The notes under the pieces are model-generated. The model searched no databases, was not told the origin of the DNA, and saw only the letters and a program-made list of their open reading frames with translations. 64,000 nucleotides of DNA from positions 1 to 64,000 of the forward strand of contig NZ_WWSY01000011.1 of the NCBI RefSeq assembly GCF_009876115.1. Reading direction: 5' to 3'. The position numbers were made by a program, and so were the translations under genes. Position 1 is the stretch's first letter, and every line of letters starts with the position of its first letter. Source of the DNA: Collinsella aerofaciens. Its GTDB lineage: Bacteria > Actinomycetota > Coriobacteriia > Coriobacteriales > Coriobacteriaceae. Positions 7,513-17,400 of this stretch are shown one piece after another.

Positions 7513-10500
7513 ATGCCTGTTCGAATCTATACCACCAACGCCGGCGCGGATTTGAGCGATGCCGAGGCGGCGCTGCTTGCCGACCTTATTGCCCGCCACG
7601 GGCGTGCCGTGCTGCTGGCGCCAACGTTTGCCGAGCTCGACCTGTGCCGTCATGATGCGGCGGAAGCCGGCGTTTCGCTGGGTATTGACTACAAGACGCC
7701 TACATCGTGGCTTCGCTCGCTTTGGGAGCTTTTGGGCGACGGGCGCGGTTTCGTCGACAACCTGCAGCGCCAGATGCTGTTTTCGGACATGGTAGCACGC
7801 CTCGACGACGCCGACCTGCAGCCGCTTTCGCGCAGCCAGGGCACGGTGCGTATGCTCGCGCGTATGGCTCGCGATGTGCTGCCGGGTGTGGCAGGGACAG
7901 GCACCGAGCGTTGCTGCGACAACGTTTGCAAGCCCAAGCCCAAAAGCGACGCCGAGGCTCGCGTGTTTGAACTTTTGTGCGCCTATGCGCGCGGTTTGGA
8001 CCGTCGAGATATGGTCGAGCCCTGCGAGGCGGCTGACATTATGGCCGGCGCTTTGGCCGACAACCTGCCGGGGTGCGCCCGCGCCGTTTGCGTGCGCGGC
8101 GTCACGTCATTTACGTATAGCCTGCTCGAGCTGCTGTCCGCCGTGGCAAACAACGGGGGAGAGGTTGTCGTGCTGCTTGCCCGCGAGCAAGCGGCGATGC
8201 GCGAGGAGCTTGCCGCGGCATTTGATGTCCGCGGTGTGCTGTTTGAGATCGCGCCGCTGGGGGAGGGCGCCGCCGCGCCCCAGACTGCCTCCAAGTCCGC
8301 TGCTCAGCCTGCCTTTATTGAGGTCGCCGGCCCCCATGCCCGTGCCCATGCTTATGCGGACGTCATCGATAAGTTGGTGAAAGCGCACAAGGAGTCCAAG
8401 GACGATAAAGTTGCTGCAACACCCGCCGACCCCGTACGCGTGCTCGTTGTTTCTGCCCGGGCACCCCAGCTGTTCGGCGAGCTTGCCGCTCGTTTGGCGG
8501 CGCGCCACGTTGCTGCCGAGACGGCCGAGTTCACGGCGTTTTCCCAATCCATTGCGGGCAGGCAGTTCACGGCGCTCGCCAACCTGATCGAGCGTATGAA
8601 GGCCGCCGACGAAGGGGCAGCTTCTAAGACTGAGTGGTGGCCCGCTCCGGAGCTTACCGACTGGATTTACAGCCCGCTTTCGGGTGCCGACGCCGCCAGC
8701 GCGCGCACGTTCGACAAGAATATGCGACTGTCGCGCAGCAAGACCACTGCGGGCGTCAAGAGCCTGCTGCAGAGCGTGCAGGGCCAGGTGAGGGGCGCGC
8801 GTAAAGCGGCGAGCGACGAGAACTGGTTTAAGAACGTGCCGTGCGTGATCTCGGACGTGTTCCAGGCGCTGCGGCGCGACAAACCCGTGACGGCGCTCAA
8901 GGCCATGCTTGCCGTTGCCGAGGCACTGCCCGATCGCGCACTTGGCGGTCTCGACGGTCAGGCCCGTCGCCAGGCGGAGGTGGCCCTGCTGCGCCACGTC
9001 ATCGACATCCTTATGAATGGCGCCCGTGCGCTCGACGTGTCGCAGGCCGCGACCGTGCCCGTGCTCGATGACATTCGCACCAAGGTGGACAAGCGTAGCG
9101 CCGCCTACGATTACGAGACCTACGAGGTTGACCGTGCGCCACGCGCCCAGGTTCGCTTTGCTTCGCTTGCCGATGCGGCGGCCCTGCGCCCCGGCAGCTA
9201 CGATGCCGTGCTGTTTGCCGACGTCGACCTGGACAGTTATCCGCTCTCACATGAGGAGGGCCCGCTGGCAACGCTGACGGCAGAGTTAGATCGCAGCGGT
9301 GTGACGCTTGAGCCTGCGGTCTTGCTGCGCGCACGCTTTGGCCGCGCGATACAAGCGTCGCGTGGTCCGGTTACGCTCGCCCGTGTGACCCACGATCGTC
9401 AGGCGCGCGAGTGCTATCCGGCGGCCGTGTGGACCGAGTTGCGGGCGCATGCCGAGGCCGCTAACGATGCTAAGGCCGCTGACGCCGACAAGGCCGCTGA
9501 CGACGCTAAGGCCGTTGGCGCCGACAAGGCGAAGTGTGTGGGTGAGGGCGATATCGTAAGGGACTTCGATCCCGCGGCAGGCGAAGGTCTTAGGCGCGAG
9601 CGCGTGACCTGCGAAGCTCCTCAGCATCTGAGCGATGAAGCCATTCCGTATTTGGTCCTGCGTCGTCGCGATGGCGAGGGCGAGGATGCGCCGCTGGTGC
9701 CGCGCCTGACGTCTGCCTCGCAGATCGAGGCCTATTCGACCTGCCCGCTATGCTGGTTCGTCTCGTACCGCGTGAAGCCCCAGTCGATCGACGCTGGCTT
9801 TGGCAATATGGAGAAGGGCAACTTTGTCCACGACGTGCTGGAACACTTGCATGCCCGTCTGCCCCAGGAGGGCATGGAGCGCGTGACACCCATGAATCTG
9901 CCACGCGCGAAGGAGCTGCTGCGCGAGGTCTTTGACGAGACCTTGGCCGAGCATGCGGGCAAGCGCGGTACCGAGGGCCCGCTCGTGCCGCTCTCCCCGG
10001 TGGAGGAGCGCCAGGTGGCCGAGATTTTGCCGCAGCTGGAGGGCGTTCTTGCCTACGAGTCCGAGGCGCTCGCGCCCTTCGCGCCGCGCTACCTGGAGTT
10101 TGCGTTCAACGAGCTCCAGGTCGAGTATGCCGGCTGGCCGCTCGGCGGGCGCATCGACCGTGTGGACGTGGATGCCGAGAAACGCGCCGTGGTGATCGAC
10201 TATAAGCACCGCACGGGCGTTGAGGAGTTTAAACTCGCCGACCCTACGGTGCGCGACGAGGAATCGGGTGAGGCCGCCATCGACGACCCGCGGTGGCTAC
10301 CGCCACATACCCAAACGCTCATCTACGCCCAGGCCATGCGCCGGGCGCTGGATCTGGATACCCGTGCGGCGCTCTATTTTTCGACCAAGGGCGGCAAACC
10401 GGCGCTGCGAGGCGCCGCGAGTGCCGAGCTGCTCGAGGAGGAACGTGGTGACGGCCGCATTCCGGGGCTTAAGAAGGGTTTTCCCGGCGAGGGCGGCAAC

Positions 10501-10665
10501 ATGGACTTCGATGCCCTGCTCGACCGCGTGGAGGCCGGTATCGCCGAGCGCCTGCATGAGCTCGAGGCGGGCGACGTCGCCGCTGTCGACCCGGCGTCGA
10601 CGCAGGCCGCGCATGCGCGCTGCTCGTATAACCATGAAGGAACGTTTGTAAGGAGGGACGTGTAG
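7513..10665 (+). CDS. addB: AddB-like helicase-nuclease subunit (PD-(D/E)XK nuclease)
   Basis: 1050 residues; with its neighbour it should form the AddAB enzyme that unwinds and resects double-strand breaks for RecA. The N-terminus resembles an inactivated helicase fold and has no Walker A motif, as expected for AddB. The nuclease is C-terminal (about 735-960): QIEAYSTCPLCWF with C744 and C747, then GGRIDRVDV near 879, DYK with K898, and QTLIYAQAM. An Ala/Asp/Lys-rich low-complexity stretch lies near 650-680. AddB proteins hold a 4Fe-4S cluster with one Cys before the nuclease and three after it; here the tail shows only C1037, so the cluster is incomplete or formed differently. Start ATG follows GGAGGA. 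addA begins 3 nt downstream. RexB is the same family. Confidence 0.8.
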   Translation: MPVRIYTTNAGADLSDAEAALLADLIARHGRAVLLAPTFAELDLCRHDAAEAGVSLGIDYKTPTSWLRSLWELLGDGRGFVDNLQRQMLFSDMVARLDDADLQPLSRSQGTVRMLARMARDVLPGVAGTGTERCCDNVCKPKPKSDAEARVFELLCAYARGLDRRDMVEPCEAADIMAGALADNLPGCARAVCVRGVTSFTYSLLELLSAVANNGGEVVVLLAREQAAMREELAAAFDVRGVLFEIAPLGEGAAAPQTASKSAAQPAFIEVAGPHARAHAYADVIDKLVKAHKESKDDKVAATPADPVRVLVVSARAPQLFGELAARLAARHVAAETAEFTAFSQSIAGRQFTALANLIERMKAADEGAASKTEWWPAPELTDWIYSPLSGADAASARTFDKNMRLSRSKTTAGVKSLLQSVQGQVRGARKAASDENWFKNVPCVISDVFQALRRDKPVTALKAMLAVAEALPDRALGGLDGQARRQAEVALLRHVIDILMNGARALDVSQAATVPVLDDIRTKVDKRSAAYDYETYEVDRAPRAQVRFASLADAAALRPGSYDAVLFADVDLDSYPLSHEEGPLATLTAELDRSGVTLEPAVLLRARFGRAIQASRGPVTLARVTHDRQARECYPAAVWTELRAHAEAANDAKAADADKAADDAKAVGADKAKCVGEGDIVRDFDPAAGEGLRRERVTCEAPQHLSDEAIPYLVLRRRDGEGEDAPLVPRLTSASQIEAYSTCPLCWFVSYRVKPQSIDAGFGNMEKGNFVHDVLEHLHARLPQEGMERVTPMNLPRAKELLREVFDETLAEHAGKRGTEGPLVPLSPVEERQVAEILPQLEGVLAYESEALAPFAPRYLEFAFNELQVEYAGWPLGGRIDRVDVDAEKRAVVIDYKHRTGVEEFKLADPTVRDEESGEAAIDDPRWLPPHTQTLIYAQAMRRALDLDTRAALYFSTKGGKPALRGAASAELLEEERGDGRIPGLKKGFPGEGGNMDFDALLDRVEAGIAERLHELEAGDVAAVDPASTQAAHARCSYNHEGTFVRRDV

Positions 10666-10668
10666 ACC

Positions 10669-13600
10669 ATGGATCTTTCGACCTTGATGCCGCAACAGCT
10701 GCAGATCGTCAAGACGCTCGACCGTCCGCTGTTTGTCTCGGCGGGCGCCGGTTCGGGCAAGACCTTTACCCTCACGCGCCGCATCGTCTACGCGCTCTCG
10801 CCCGAATCCGGTCCGTTCGTTGAACATCTGGACCAGGTGCTCGCCATCACCTTTACCAAAGATGCCGCGGCCGAGATTCGCGACCGCGTGCGCCGTGCGC
10901 TTATCGACGAGGGCATGGACGAGGAGGCACTGACCGTCGACGACGCGTGGATCTCGACCATTCACGGCATGTGCTCGCGTATCCTGCGCGCACACGCGTT
11001 GGAGCTGGGCATCGATCCCGAGTTCACGGTGCTCACCGATACCGACGAGCTCATGGATCAGGCTGTTGAGCATGTGTTGGGTCGCGCGACGGCGCCCGAT
11101 GCCGCCCCCGAGCTCGCGGCATCGCTCAAGGCCCTCTACGCCTGGTATCCCATGGCGGGCGAGGGCGGTCCCTTTGGCGCCGGCACGACCGTCAAAGGCC
11201 TGGTGCGCGATCTGTTGGAGCTATCGAGCCAGCTGCCGGGCGGTATGGACGACGTGTGCGTGGCGCGCGGCCAGGCCGATACCTCGGCACTCGCCGATGC
11301 CTATCGCGCGGCGTTGGGCGCAAGCAAGGCCGCGACCGAGAAGGCACAGACGGCGCTCGATGCCATCGACGCGTTCGAGGCGAGCGGCAAGACCATGACC
11401 GATGCGGCGCGACTCATGATGTCGTGTACCATGCCTCGGGCGAGTAAGGCATTCCCTAAGGAGCAGGTGGAGCTGCTCAAGGCCGAGGCGGCCGATGCGT
11501 TTATCAATATCGTGCTTGCCTGCGGCGGCCCGGCGCTCGATGCGCTGGTGGGCCTGGCTCGCTCCGTCGAGGCCGAGTATCGCGCACTCAAGGCCGAGCA
11601 GTCCGCCCTCGATAACAACGACCTGCTGCGCATGGCCTATGAGGCGCTGCGCGACTACCCGGCTATTCGAGCAGCCTATGAGGGCCGCTTTAAGATGGTC
11701 ATGATCGATGAGTTCCAGGATACCGACCAGATGCAGGTTGACCTGATCCGTTACCTGACCGGCGCGGGTGAGCGTGCGCTGTGTACCGTGGGCGATGCGC
11801 AGCAGTCGATTTATCGTTTCCGTGGCGCCGAGGTTGAGGTCTTCCGCCGCCAGGAGCGCAAAGTGGGCTCCTCTGCTGCGCCCGAGACGGCTGTCGCATC
11901 CGATGCCCCCGCCGGCGAGCTCGTCAAACTCGTGCGCAACTTCCGCAGCCACGACGAGGTGCTGCGCTATGTGGCGCGCGTCTTTGACGGCGATACCGGT
12001 GGTTTGATGCAGGGGTTCTTGGATCTTGAGCCGAGTGACGATCGCGAGGACAAGCTCAAGGCAAAGGCTTCGCGCCGCCAGGCGGTCTTCGTTGCCGGTG
12101 GCAGCACGCAGGAGCGAACGCAGGCGAAAGCTCGTGCGATTGCCGAGCGGTTCCAAGCGCTCGTCAAAGCGGGGCAGCCCCAGGGCAGCATGGTCCTGCT
12201 GCTGGGCCGCATGACCAACGCCGATGTCTATGCGCAGGCCTTCCGCGACCAAGGGCTCGACTGCGTGATCGCAGGCGGCTCGGTCTTTGCCCAGGCTGCC
12301 GAGGTGCAGACGGTGCGCGCTCTGGTGTGCGCGCTCGCCAATCCGGTCGATACGGCGCAGGGCCTTATGCCACTGCTCGCCTCGCCGATGTTTGCGCTCG
12401 GCGCCCAGGAGTTCCTGGCGCTGGCGACCAAGCTGGACGACCAGACGGGGGAGACCTCGCGCCGCAACATCGACGTGGGCATCATGAGCGATTCCGATGT
12501 GCCGGGTTTGCAAGACTTGCCGCTCGTGACGCGCGCCCGCGAGGTGCTGCGGTATGCGCTTCGTCGCGTGGGCCGCGATTCGTTCGCCGCCATCGCGCGC
12601 GATACTGTCAACGCTTCCGGCTGGTTTGTGCGTCTGGCACAGCGTGGTCCCGAGGGCAAGGCCATTGCCGCCAACGTGCTTAAGGCGCTCGATGCCGTGG
12701 CCGAGGCGGAGGCCGAGTTCGGTAACTCGCCGCGTTCCATTGCGCTTGCCTTCGAACGCTTCTTGGCGGGCAAGGAGGCCCCAGGCGCCCTCAACGAGGA
12801 GGGCGACGGCGCGGTGCGCATCATGACGGTGCATGCCTCCAAGGGCCTGGAGTATCCGGTCGTGGCGGTTGCGGAGTGCTTTGGCGTGCGTAAGTCCTCG
12901 GGTGCGGCTCAGATGGGGCGTGTCGAGGGTGGAGCGCAGGTCGTGGCGCTGCCGGCACGCTTCGACGGCGTTAAACTCGCGGACGGCACGTTCGTAAAGG
13001 GCGATGACGTCAAAAAGCAGTTTGAGCATGCGTTTAAGGGTAAGGGCACGTCGCTATGGTTGCCGCCGGAGCTCATGGAGGATGTCTGCGCGACGGGTTC
13101 TCCCGCCGAGGCATTCGTTCGCCTGCGCAACGACGACCTGCAGCTTTCGCTCGAGGAGCGGGCTCGCTTGCTCTATGTCGCCATGACGCGAGCGCGCGAG
13201 CTGGTCATTCTGGCGATGGATGTCGGCGTGAGCCGCGGCAAGGTGACGGCGCCGACCTTCGATGTCGAGACGGATCTGACCTACGACGTGCTGCGCCGCA
13301 TCCTGCCGACCGACAGCCTGGACATACCGCAGCTCGATAGCGACCGTTTGGTGTTCGACAACTCCAAGCCGGGCGACTACGAGCTCATCTCGCTGGCGGA
13401 CTTTACGTTTGGCGAGCAGGCGTTTGAGGTCAACGCTTCGCTGGATGTCGAGGGCAGGCTTGTCCGCGGCGATGCGGAGCCGGAGGGTGCCGGTGCGGAT
13501 GCCCACGCCGCTGTTCCCGGTCCAGCCGACCCCGAGCCCGATGCGTTTGAGCTCGTGTATCCCCAGGCGGTGGGCGTGCGCATGGGCACCTGCCCGTATC

Positions 13601-14301
13601 CGGCGCGCGATTCGTACAGCTACTCGTCAATTGCCGCGGCGCTGCATGCCGAGTCCGAGGACCGAGCCGCCGAGGCGCATGTGCCCATGGACGAGGCTGG
13701 CGATGATGCGGAGTCGGATGGTTCCGAGATGACGGATGCAGGCGTGGCCGCCGTTGAGCCCGCCGGCAACCCCATGGCGCTGGGCTCGGCGTTCCATGCC
13801 GCCTGCCAGTGGCTGATCGAGATGGGTGCCGATGCGCTGCCCGCCGAGCGTGCCGACGCCCTGGCTCGCCTGTGGCGCCTGACGCCGGAACAGCGCGAAC
13901 GCTTCGACGTTGCCCTGGATCGCTGGCTCAAGTCGGCGGTCCGTGCCGAGCTGCTTGCCTGGCCGTGCGTTCGCGCCGAGGTGCCGTTCTTTTCGCTGGG
14001 CTGCGAGGATGAGGACATCGCTCGCTACGGTGCATATGCCGAGGGCGCCATCGATGCTTTGGCGACGAACCCGGCGGATTCGTCACGCGCGCTGGTCATC
14101 GACTACAAGACGGGCGGCACACCGGACGAGACGCCGGAACAGCTGCAGGAGAAGCACGCCCTGCAGGCGCGCGTTTACGCTGATGTTCTGCACAAGGCGG
14201 GCTTTGAGGCCGTGACCGTCAAGTTCGTCCGTGTGGAGCAGCTGGATCCAACCATCTTCGTCGAACCCGCCGAACCTCAAGTAGTCACCTACAACCTTTA
14301 G
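10669..14301 (+). CDS. addA: AddA-like ATP-dependent helicase-nuclease (UvrD-type)
   Basis: 1210-residue superfamily 1A helicase with a C-terminal nuclease, the motor subunit of AddAB. Helicase motifs in order: Walker A SAGAGSGKT (24-32), Ia AITFTKDAAAEIRDR, STIHGMCSRIL, Walker B MIDEFQDTDQ (D347, E348), III VGDAQQSIYRFRGAE, V MTVHASKGLEYPVV, VI LLYVAMTRARE (near 839). The nuclease has EGAIDAL followed by VIDYKTGG (D1145, K1147) and LQARVYADVL, a complete PD-(D/E)XK set. A variable acidic linker lies at about 940-1020. The start follows AAGGAGGG at 10650-10657. The frame is unbroken and directly behind addB, so the two are co-translated. Confidence 0.88.
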   Translation: MDLSTLMPQQLQIVKTLDRPLFVSAGAGSGKTFTLTRRIVYALSPESGPFVEHLDQVLAITFTKDAAAEIRDRVRRALIDEGMDEEALTVDDAWISTIHGMCSRILRAHALELGIDPEFTVLTDTDELMDQAVEHVLGRATAPDAAPELAASLKALYAWYPMAGEGGPFGAGTTVKGLVRDLLELSSQLPGGMDDVCVARGQADTSALADAYRAALGASKAATEKAQTALDAIDAFEASGKTMTDAARLMMSCTMPRASKAFPKEQVELLKAEAADAFINIVLACGGPALDALVGLARSVEAEYRALKAEQSALDNNDLLRMAYEALRDYPAIRAAYEGRFKMVMIDEFQDTDQMQVDLIRYLTGAGERALCTVGDAQQSIYRFRGAEVEVFRRQERKVGSSAAPETAVASDAPAGELVKLVRNFRSHDEVLRYVARVFDGDTGGLMQGFLDLEPSDDREDKLKAKASRRQAVFVAGGSTQERTQAKARAIAERFQALVKAGQPQGSMVLLLGRMTNADVYAQAFRDQGLDCVIAGGSVFAQAAEVQTVRALVCALANPVDTAQGLMPLLASPMFALGAQEFLALATKLDDQTGETSRRNIDVGIMSDSDVPGLQDLPLVTRAREVLRYALRRVGRDSFAAIARDTVNASGWFVRLAQRGPEGKAIAANVLKALDAVAEAEAEFGNSPRSIALAFERFLAGKEAPGALNEEGDGAVRIMTVHASKGLEYPVVAVAECFGVRKSSGAAQMGRVEGGAQVVALPARFDGVKLADGTFVKGDDVKKQFEHAFKGKGTSLWLPPELMEDVCATGSPAEAFVRLRNDDLQLSLEERARLLYVAMTRARELVILAMDVGVSRGKVTAPTFDVETDLTYDVLRRILPTDSLDIPQLDSDRLVFDNSKPGDYELISLADFTFGEQAFEVNASLDVEGRLVRGDAEPEGAGADAHAAVPGPADPEPDAFELVYPQAVGVRMGTCPYPARDSYSYSSIAAALHAESEDRAAEAHVPMDEAGDDAESDGSEMTDAGVAAVEPAGNPMALGSAFHAACQWLIEMGADALPAERADALARLWRLTPEQRERFDVALDRWLKSAVRAELLAWPCVRAEVPFFSLGCEDEDIARYGAYAEGAIDALATNPADSSRALVIDYKTGGTPDETPEQLQEKHALQARVYADVLHKAGFEAVTVKFVRVEQLDPTIFVEPAEPQVVTYNL

Positions 14302-14313
14302 CCCTCAGATAAC

Positions 14314-14376
14314 TTGCGGTGGAATACGGACTGTTCTGGCCAAAAAAGCCGCCAAACAGTCCGCATTTCACCGCAA
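14314..14376. repeat. Palindromic intergenic repeat (type 1 copy)
   Basis: Arms 14314-14335 and 14355-14376 pair over 22 bases with two mismatches. They share the TTGCGGTG...GGACTGTT arms of the repeat at 3176-3238, but the loop differs. Confidence 0.8.
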
Positions 14377-14477
14377 CTGCGTGAGTAGCCGTGTGGGTTT
14401 GGCTAGGTTCGGGTGCTGTCCGTGCCGTGGGGTAAAATCGTTCAGTCAGAACACGAACCCGCATCGGAGCTCATCAC

Positions 14478-17400
14478 ATGGCATTTGTCCATCTGCACAA
14501 TCACACTGTTTTCTCCATGCTCGACGGCGCAACCCGTATCCAGGATATGGTCAATCGTGCCGTTGAGCTGGGCATGCCCGCCGTCGCCATTACCGACCAC
14601 GGCTACATGTATGGCGTGCCCGACCTGGCGCTGGCCTGCGACGCCGTCAACCACAACACGCCCGAGTACAAAACCTGGAGCCACGACAAGGCCTTCTTGG
14701 AAAAGGATCGCCGCGACGAGCTGGTGGAGCCCGATCCCGAGGAAAACCCGCGCGAGCATGCCCAGTATGTGAAGGACATGGCCATGTGGGACGAGAAGGG
14801 CAACATCGACGAGCTCAAGCCGCCCCTGGTCATCAAGCCCATCTTTGGCTGCGAGGTCTACTTTACGCCGGACGAGACCCTTGCCCGCGACCATAAGCCC
14901 GAGCTCTACCACATGATCCTTCTGGCCAAGGACCAGGAGGGCTACGTCAACCTGATGCAGACGGTCTCCGAGGCAGCCGTGCAGGGCTTTTACTACAAGC
15001 CCCGCGTGACGCTCGACAACCTGCGCCGCCACGCCAAGGGCATGATCTGTACCAGCGCCTGCATCGCGGGCATCATTCCCAAATACATCGATCGCGGCGA
15101 CATGGAAGGCGCCATCAAGTGGGCCGAGACCTTCCGTGATACCTTCGAACCTGGCGACTTTTATATCGAGATCCAGGAACACGGCATCACCACCGACAAC
15201 GGCCTGACCGATGAGCAGATGGACCGCACGCTCATCGACATCGCTAAGCAGGTAGGCGTCAAGGTCATCGCCACCAACGACTTCCACTACCTGCGCCGCG
15301 AGGACGCTCCCGTGCAGGACGTCATCATGTGCATCGGCATGAACGCCAAGGTCGACGACCCCAACCGCATGCGCATGACTGGCTCGGAGTTTTACATGAA
15401 GACCGAGGAGGAGATGCGGGCGATGTTCCCGTATTGCCCCGAGGCCTGCGACAACACGCTCGAGATCGCCGACAAGTGCTACGTCGAGCTGGACTGGGAC
15501 TCCATCATCCTGCCGCGCTTCCCGTTGCTCGACCCCGGCGAGACGCACGAGAGTCAGTTCCGCCGCGAGTGCGAGAAGGGCCTGCGCCAGCACTACGGTG
15601 ACGACTGGGCCACGCGCGAGATCGGTGGCGTCAACATCAAAGAGCGCTTTGAGTACGAATACAAAGTCATCTGCGACAAGGGCTTTGCCGCCTACTTTTT
15701 GATTGTTGCCGAGTACGTGCAATGGGCCAAGGACAACGGCATTGGCGTCGGCCCCGGCCGTGGCTCGGCTGCCGGCGCTATCGTCGCCTACGCCATGAAC
15801 ATCACCGCGTTCGATCCGCTCGAGAACGGCCTGATGTTCGAGAGGTTCCTGTCCCCGCAGCGTACCGAGATGCCCGATATCGATATGGACTTCGACGATG
15901 AGCGGCGCCTCGAGGTCGTGGAGCACGTTCGCCAGCTCTACGGCCCCGAGAAGGTCACCCACGTCATCACCTACTCGACCATCAAGGCCAAGCAGGCCAT
16001 CAACGACGCCGCTCGCGTCCTGGACTACCCGGTCTACATGGGCCAGCGTCTGTCCAAGATGGTCTCGAGCGACCCCAAGGTCAAGCTCAAGCAGGTGCTC
16101 GAAAAGCAACCCGGCAAAGAGGACCTGTTTAACCCCGATTTTGCCGAGGCATATAAAAAGGACGACGACGCCCGCCGCATCATCGACACGGCGCTCTCAA
16201 TCGAGGGCCTCACCCGTGGCGAGGGCGTGCACGCGTGCGCCGTTCTGATCTGCCGCGACCCCGTCAACGAGCACGTGCCCACCAAGCTCGACACCAAGGG
16301 CGGCGTCGAGATTACCCAGTACGAGGGCCATACCGTTGCCGACATGGGCCTGCTCAAGATGGACTTCTTGGGCCTGCGCACGCTGACTGTTATCTCCAAG
16401 GCAAAGGCAAACATCAAGAAGAACTTCGGCATCGACATCAAAGAGGAAGAGATTCCCTTTGACGACCCCGAGATCTTTAAGCTCATGGGTTCCGGCCACA
16501 CCGCCGGCGTCTTTCAGGTCGAGTCCGCCGGCATGACGGCCACGATCAAGAACATGAAGCCCACCGAGTACAAGCACGTCGTGGCATTGATCGCTCTGTA
16601 CCGCCCGGGCCCGCTGGGCGCCGGCATGGTCTCGTCCTACATCAACCGTATGAACGGCAAGGAACCGGCGGTTTCCTACGACGACCGCCTGGACGACATC
16701 CTGGGCGAAACCTACGGCACCATGGTCTACCAGGAGCAGGTTATGCTCATCTCCGTCGAGATGTGCGGCTTCTCCAAGGGCGAATCGGACTCGCGTATCC
16801 GTAAACCCGTGGCTAAGAAAAAGATCAAGCTGCTCACGTCGACGGTGCTGCACTGGGAGGATGGCTCGGACGAGACCACCTACGACCACTGGATGAACGG
16901 CGCTATCAAGAACAACTATACGCGCGAGGTCGCCCAGAAGATTTGGGACGATGTTCTCGAGTTCGCATCTTACGCCTTTAACAAGTCGCACTCCGCCGGC
17001 TACGCCATCCTGGTTATGCAGACGGCGTGGCTCAAGGCGCACTATCCGCACGAGTACATGGCGGCCGTTCTGACGTCCTACACGGGCAAGACCGACAAGA
17101 TCGTTCATTACGTCTCGGCGTGCCGTCACGACGGCATCCCCGTGCTTTCGCCAGATGTCAATGAGTCCGGTACCGAGTTCACGGCTACCAAGGAGGGCGT
17201 GCGCTTTGGTCTGGCCGGCATCCGCGGCGTGGGCACCGGCGTGGCGCAGGCGATTATCGCCGAGCGCGAGGCGGGCGGTCCGTTTAAGACGCTGCACGAC
17301 TTTGTCGAGCGCGTGGACTCGAGCCAGGCCAACCGTCGCGTGATCGAATCGCTCATCAAGGCAGGCGCCTTCGACTCCACGGGCTATCCACGCCGCCAGA

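Noticed and set aside
11221..13029. Long minus-strand frame (602 codons) inside addA
   Set aside because: The opposite strand encodes all helicase motifs; this frame is Arg/His-rich noise from high GC and has no ribosome site.
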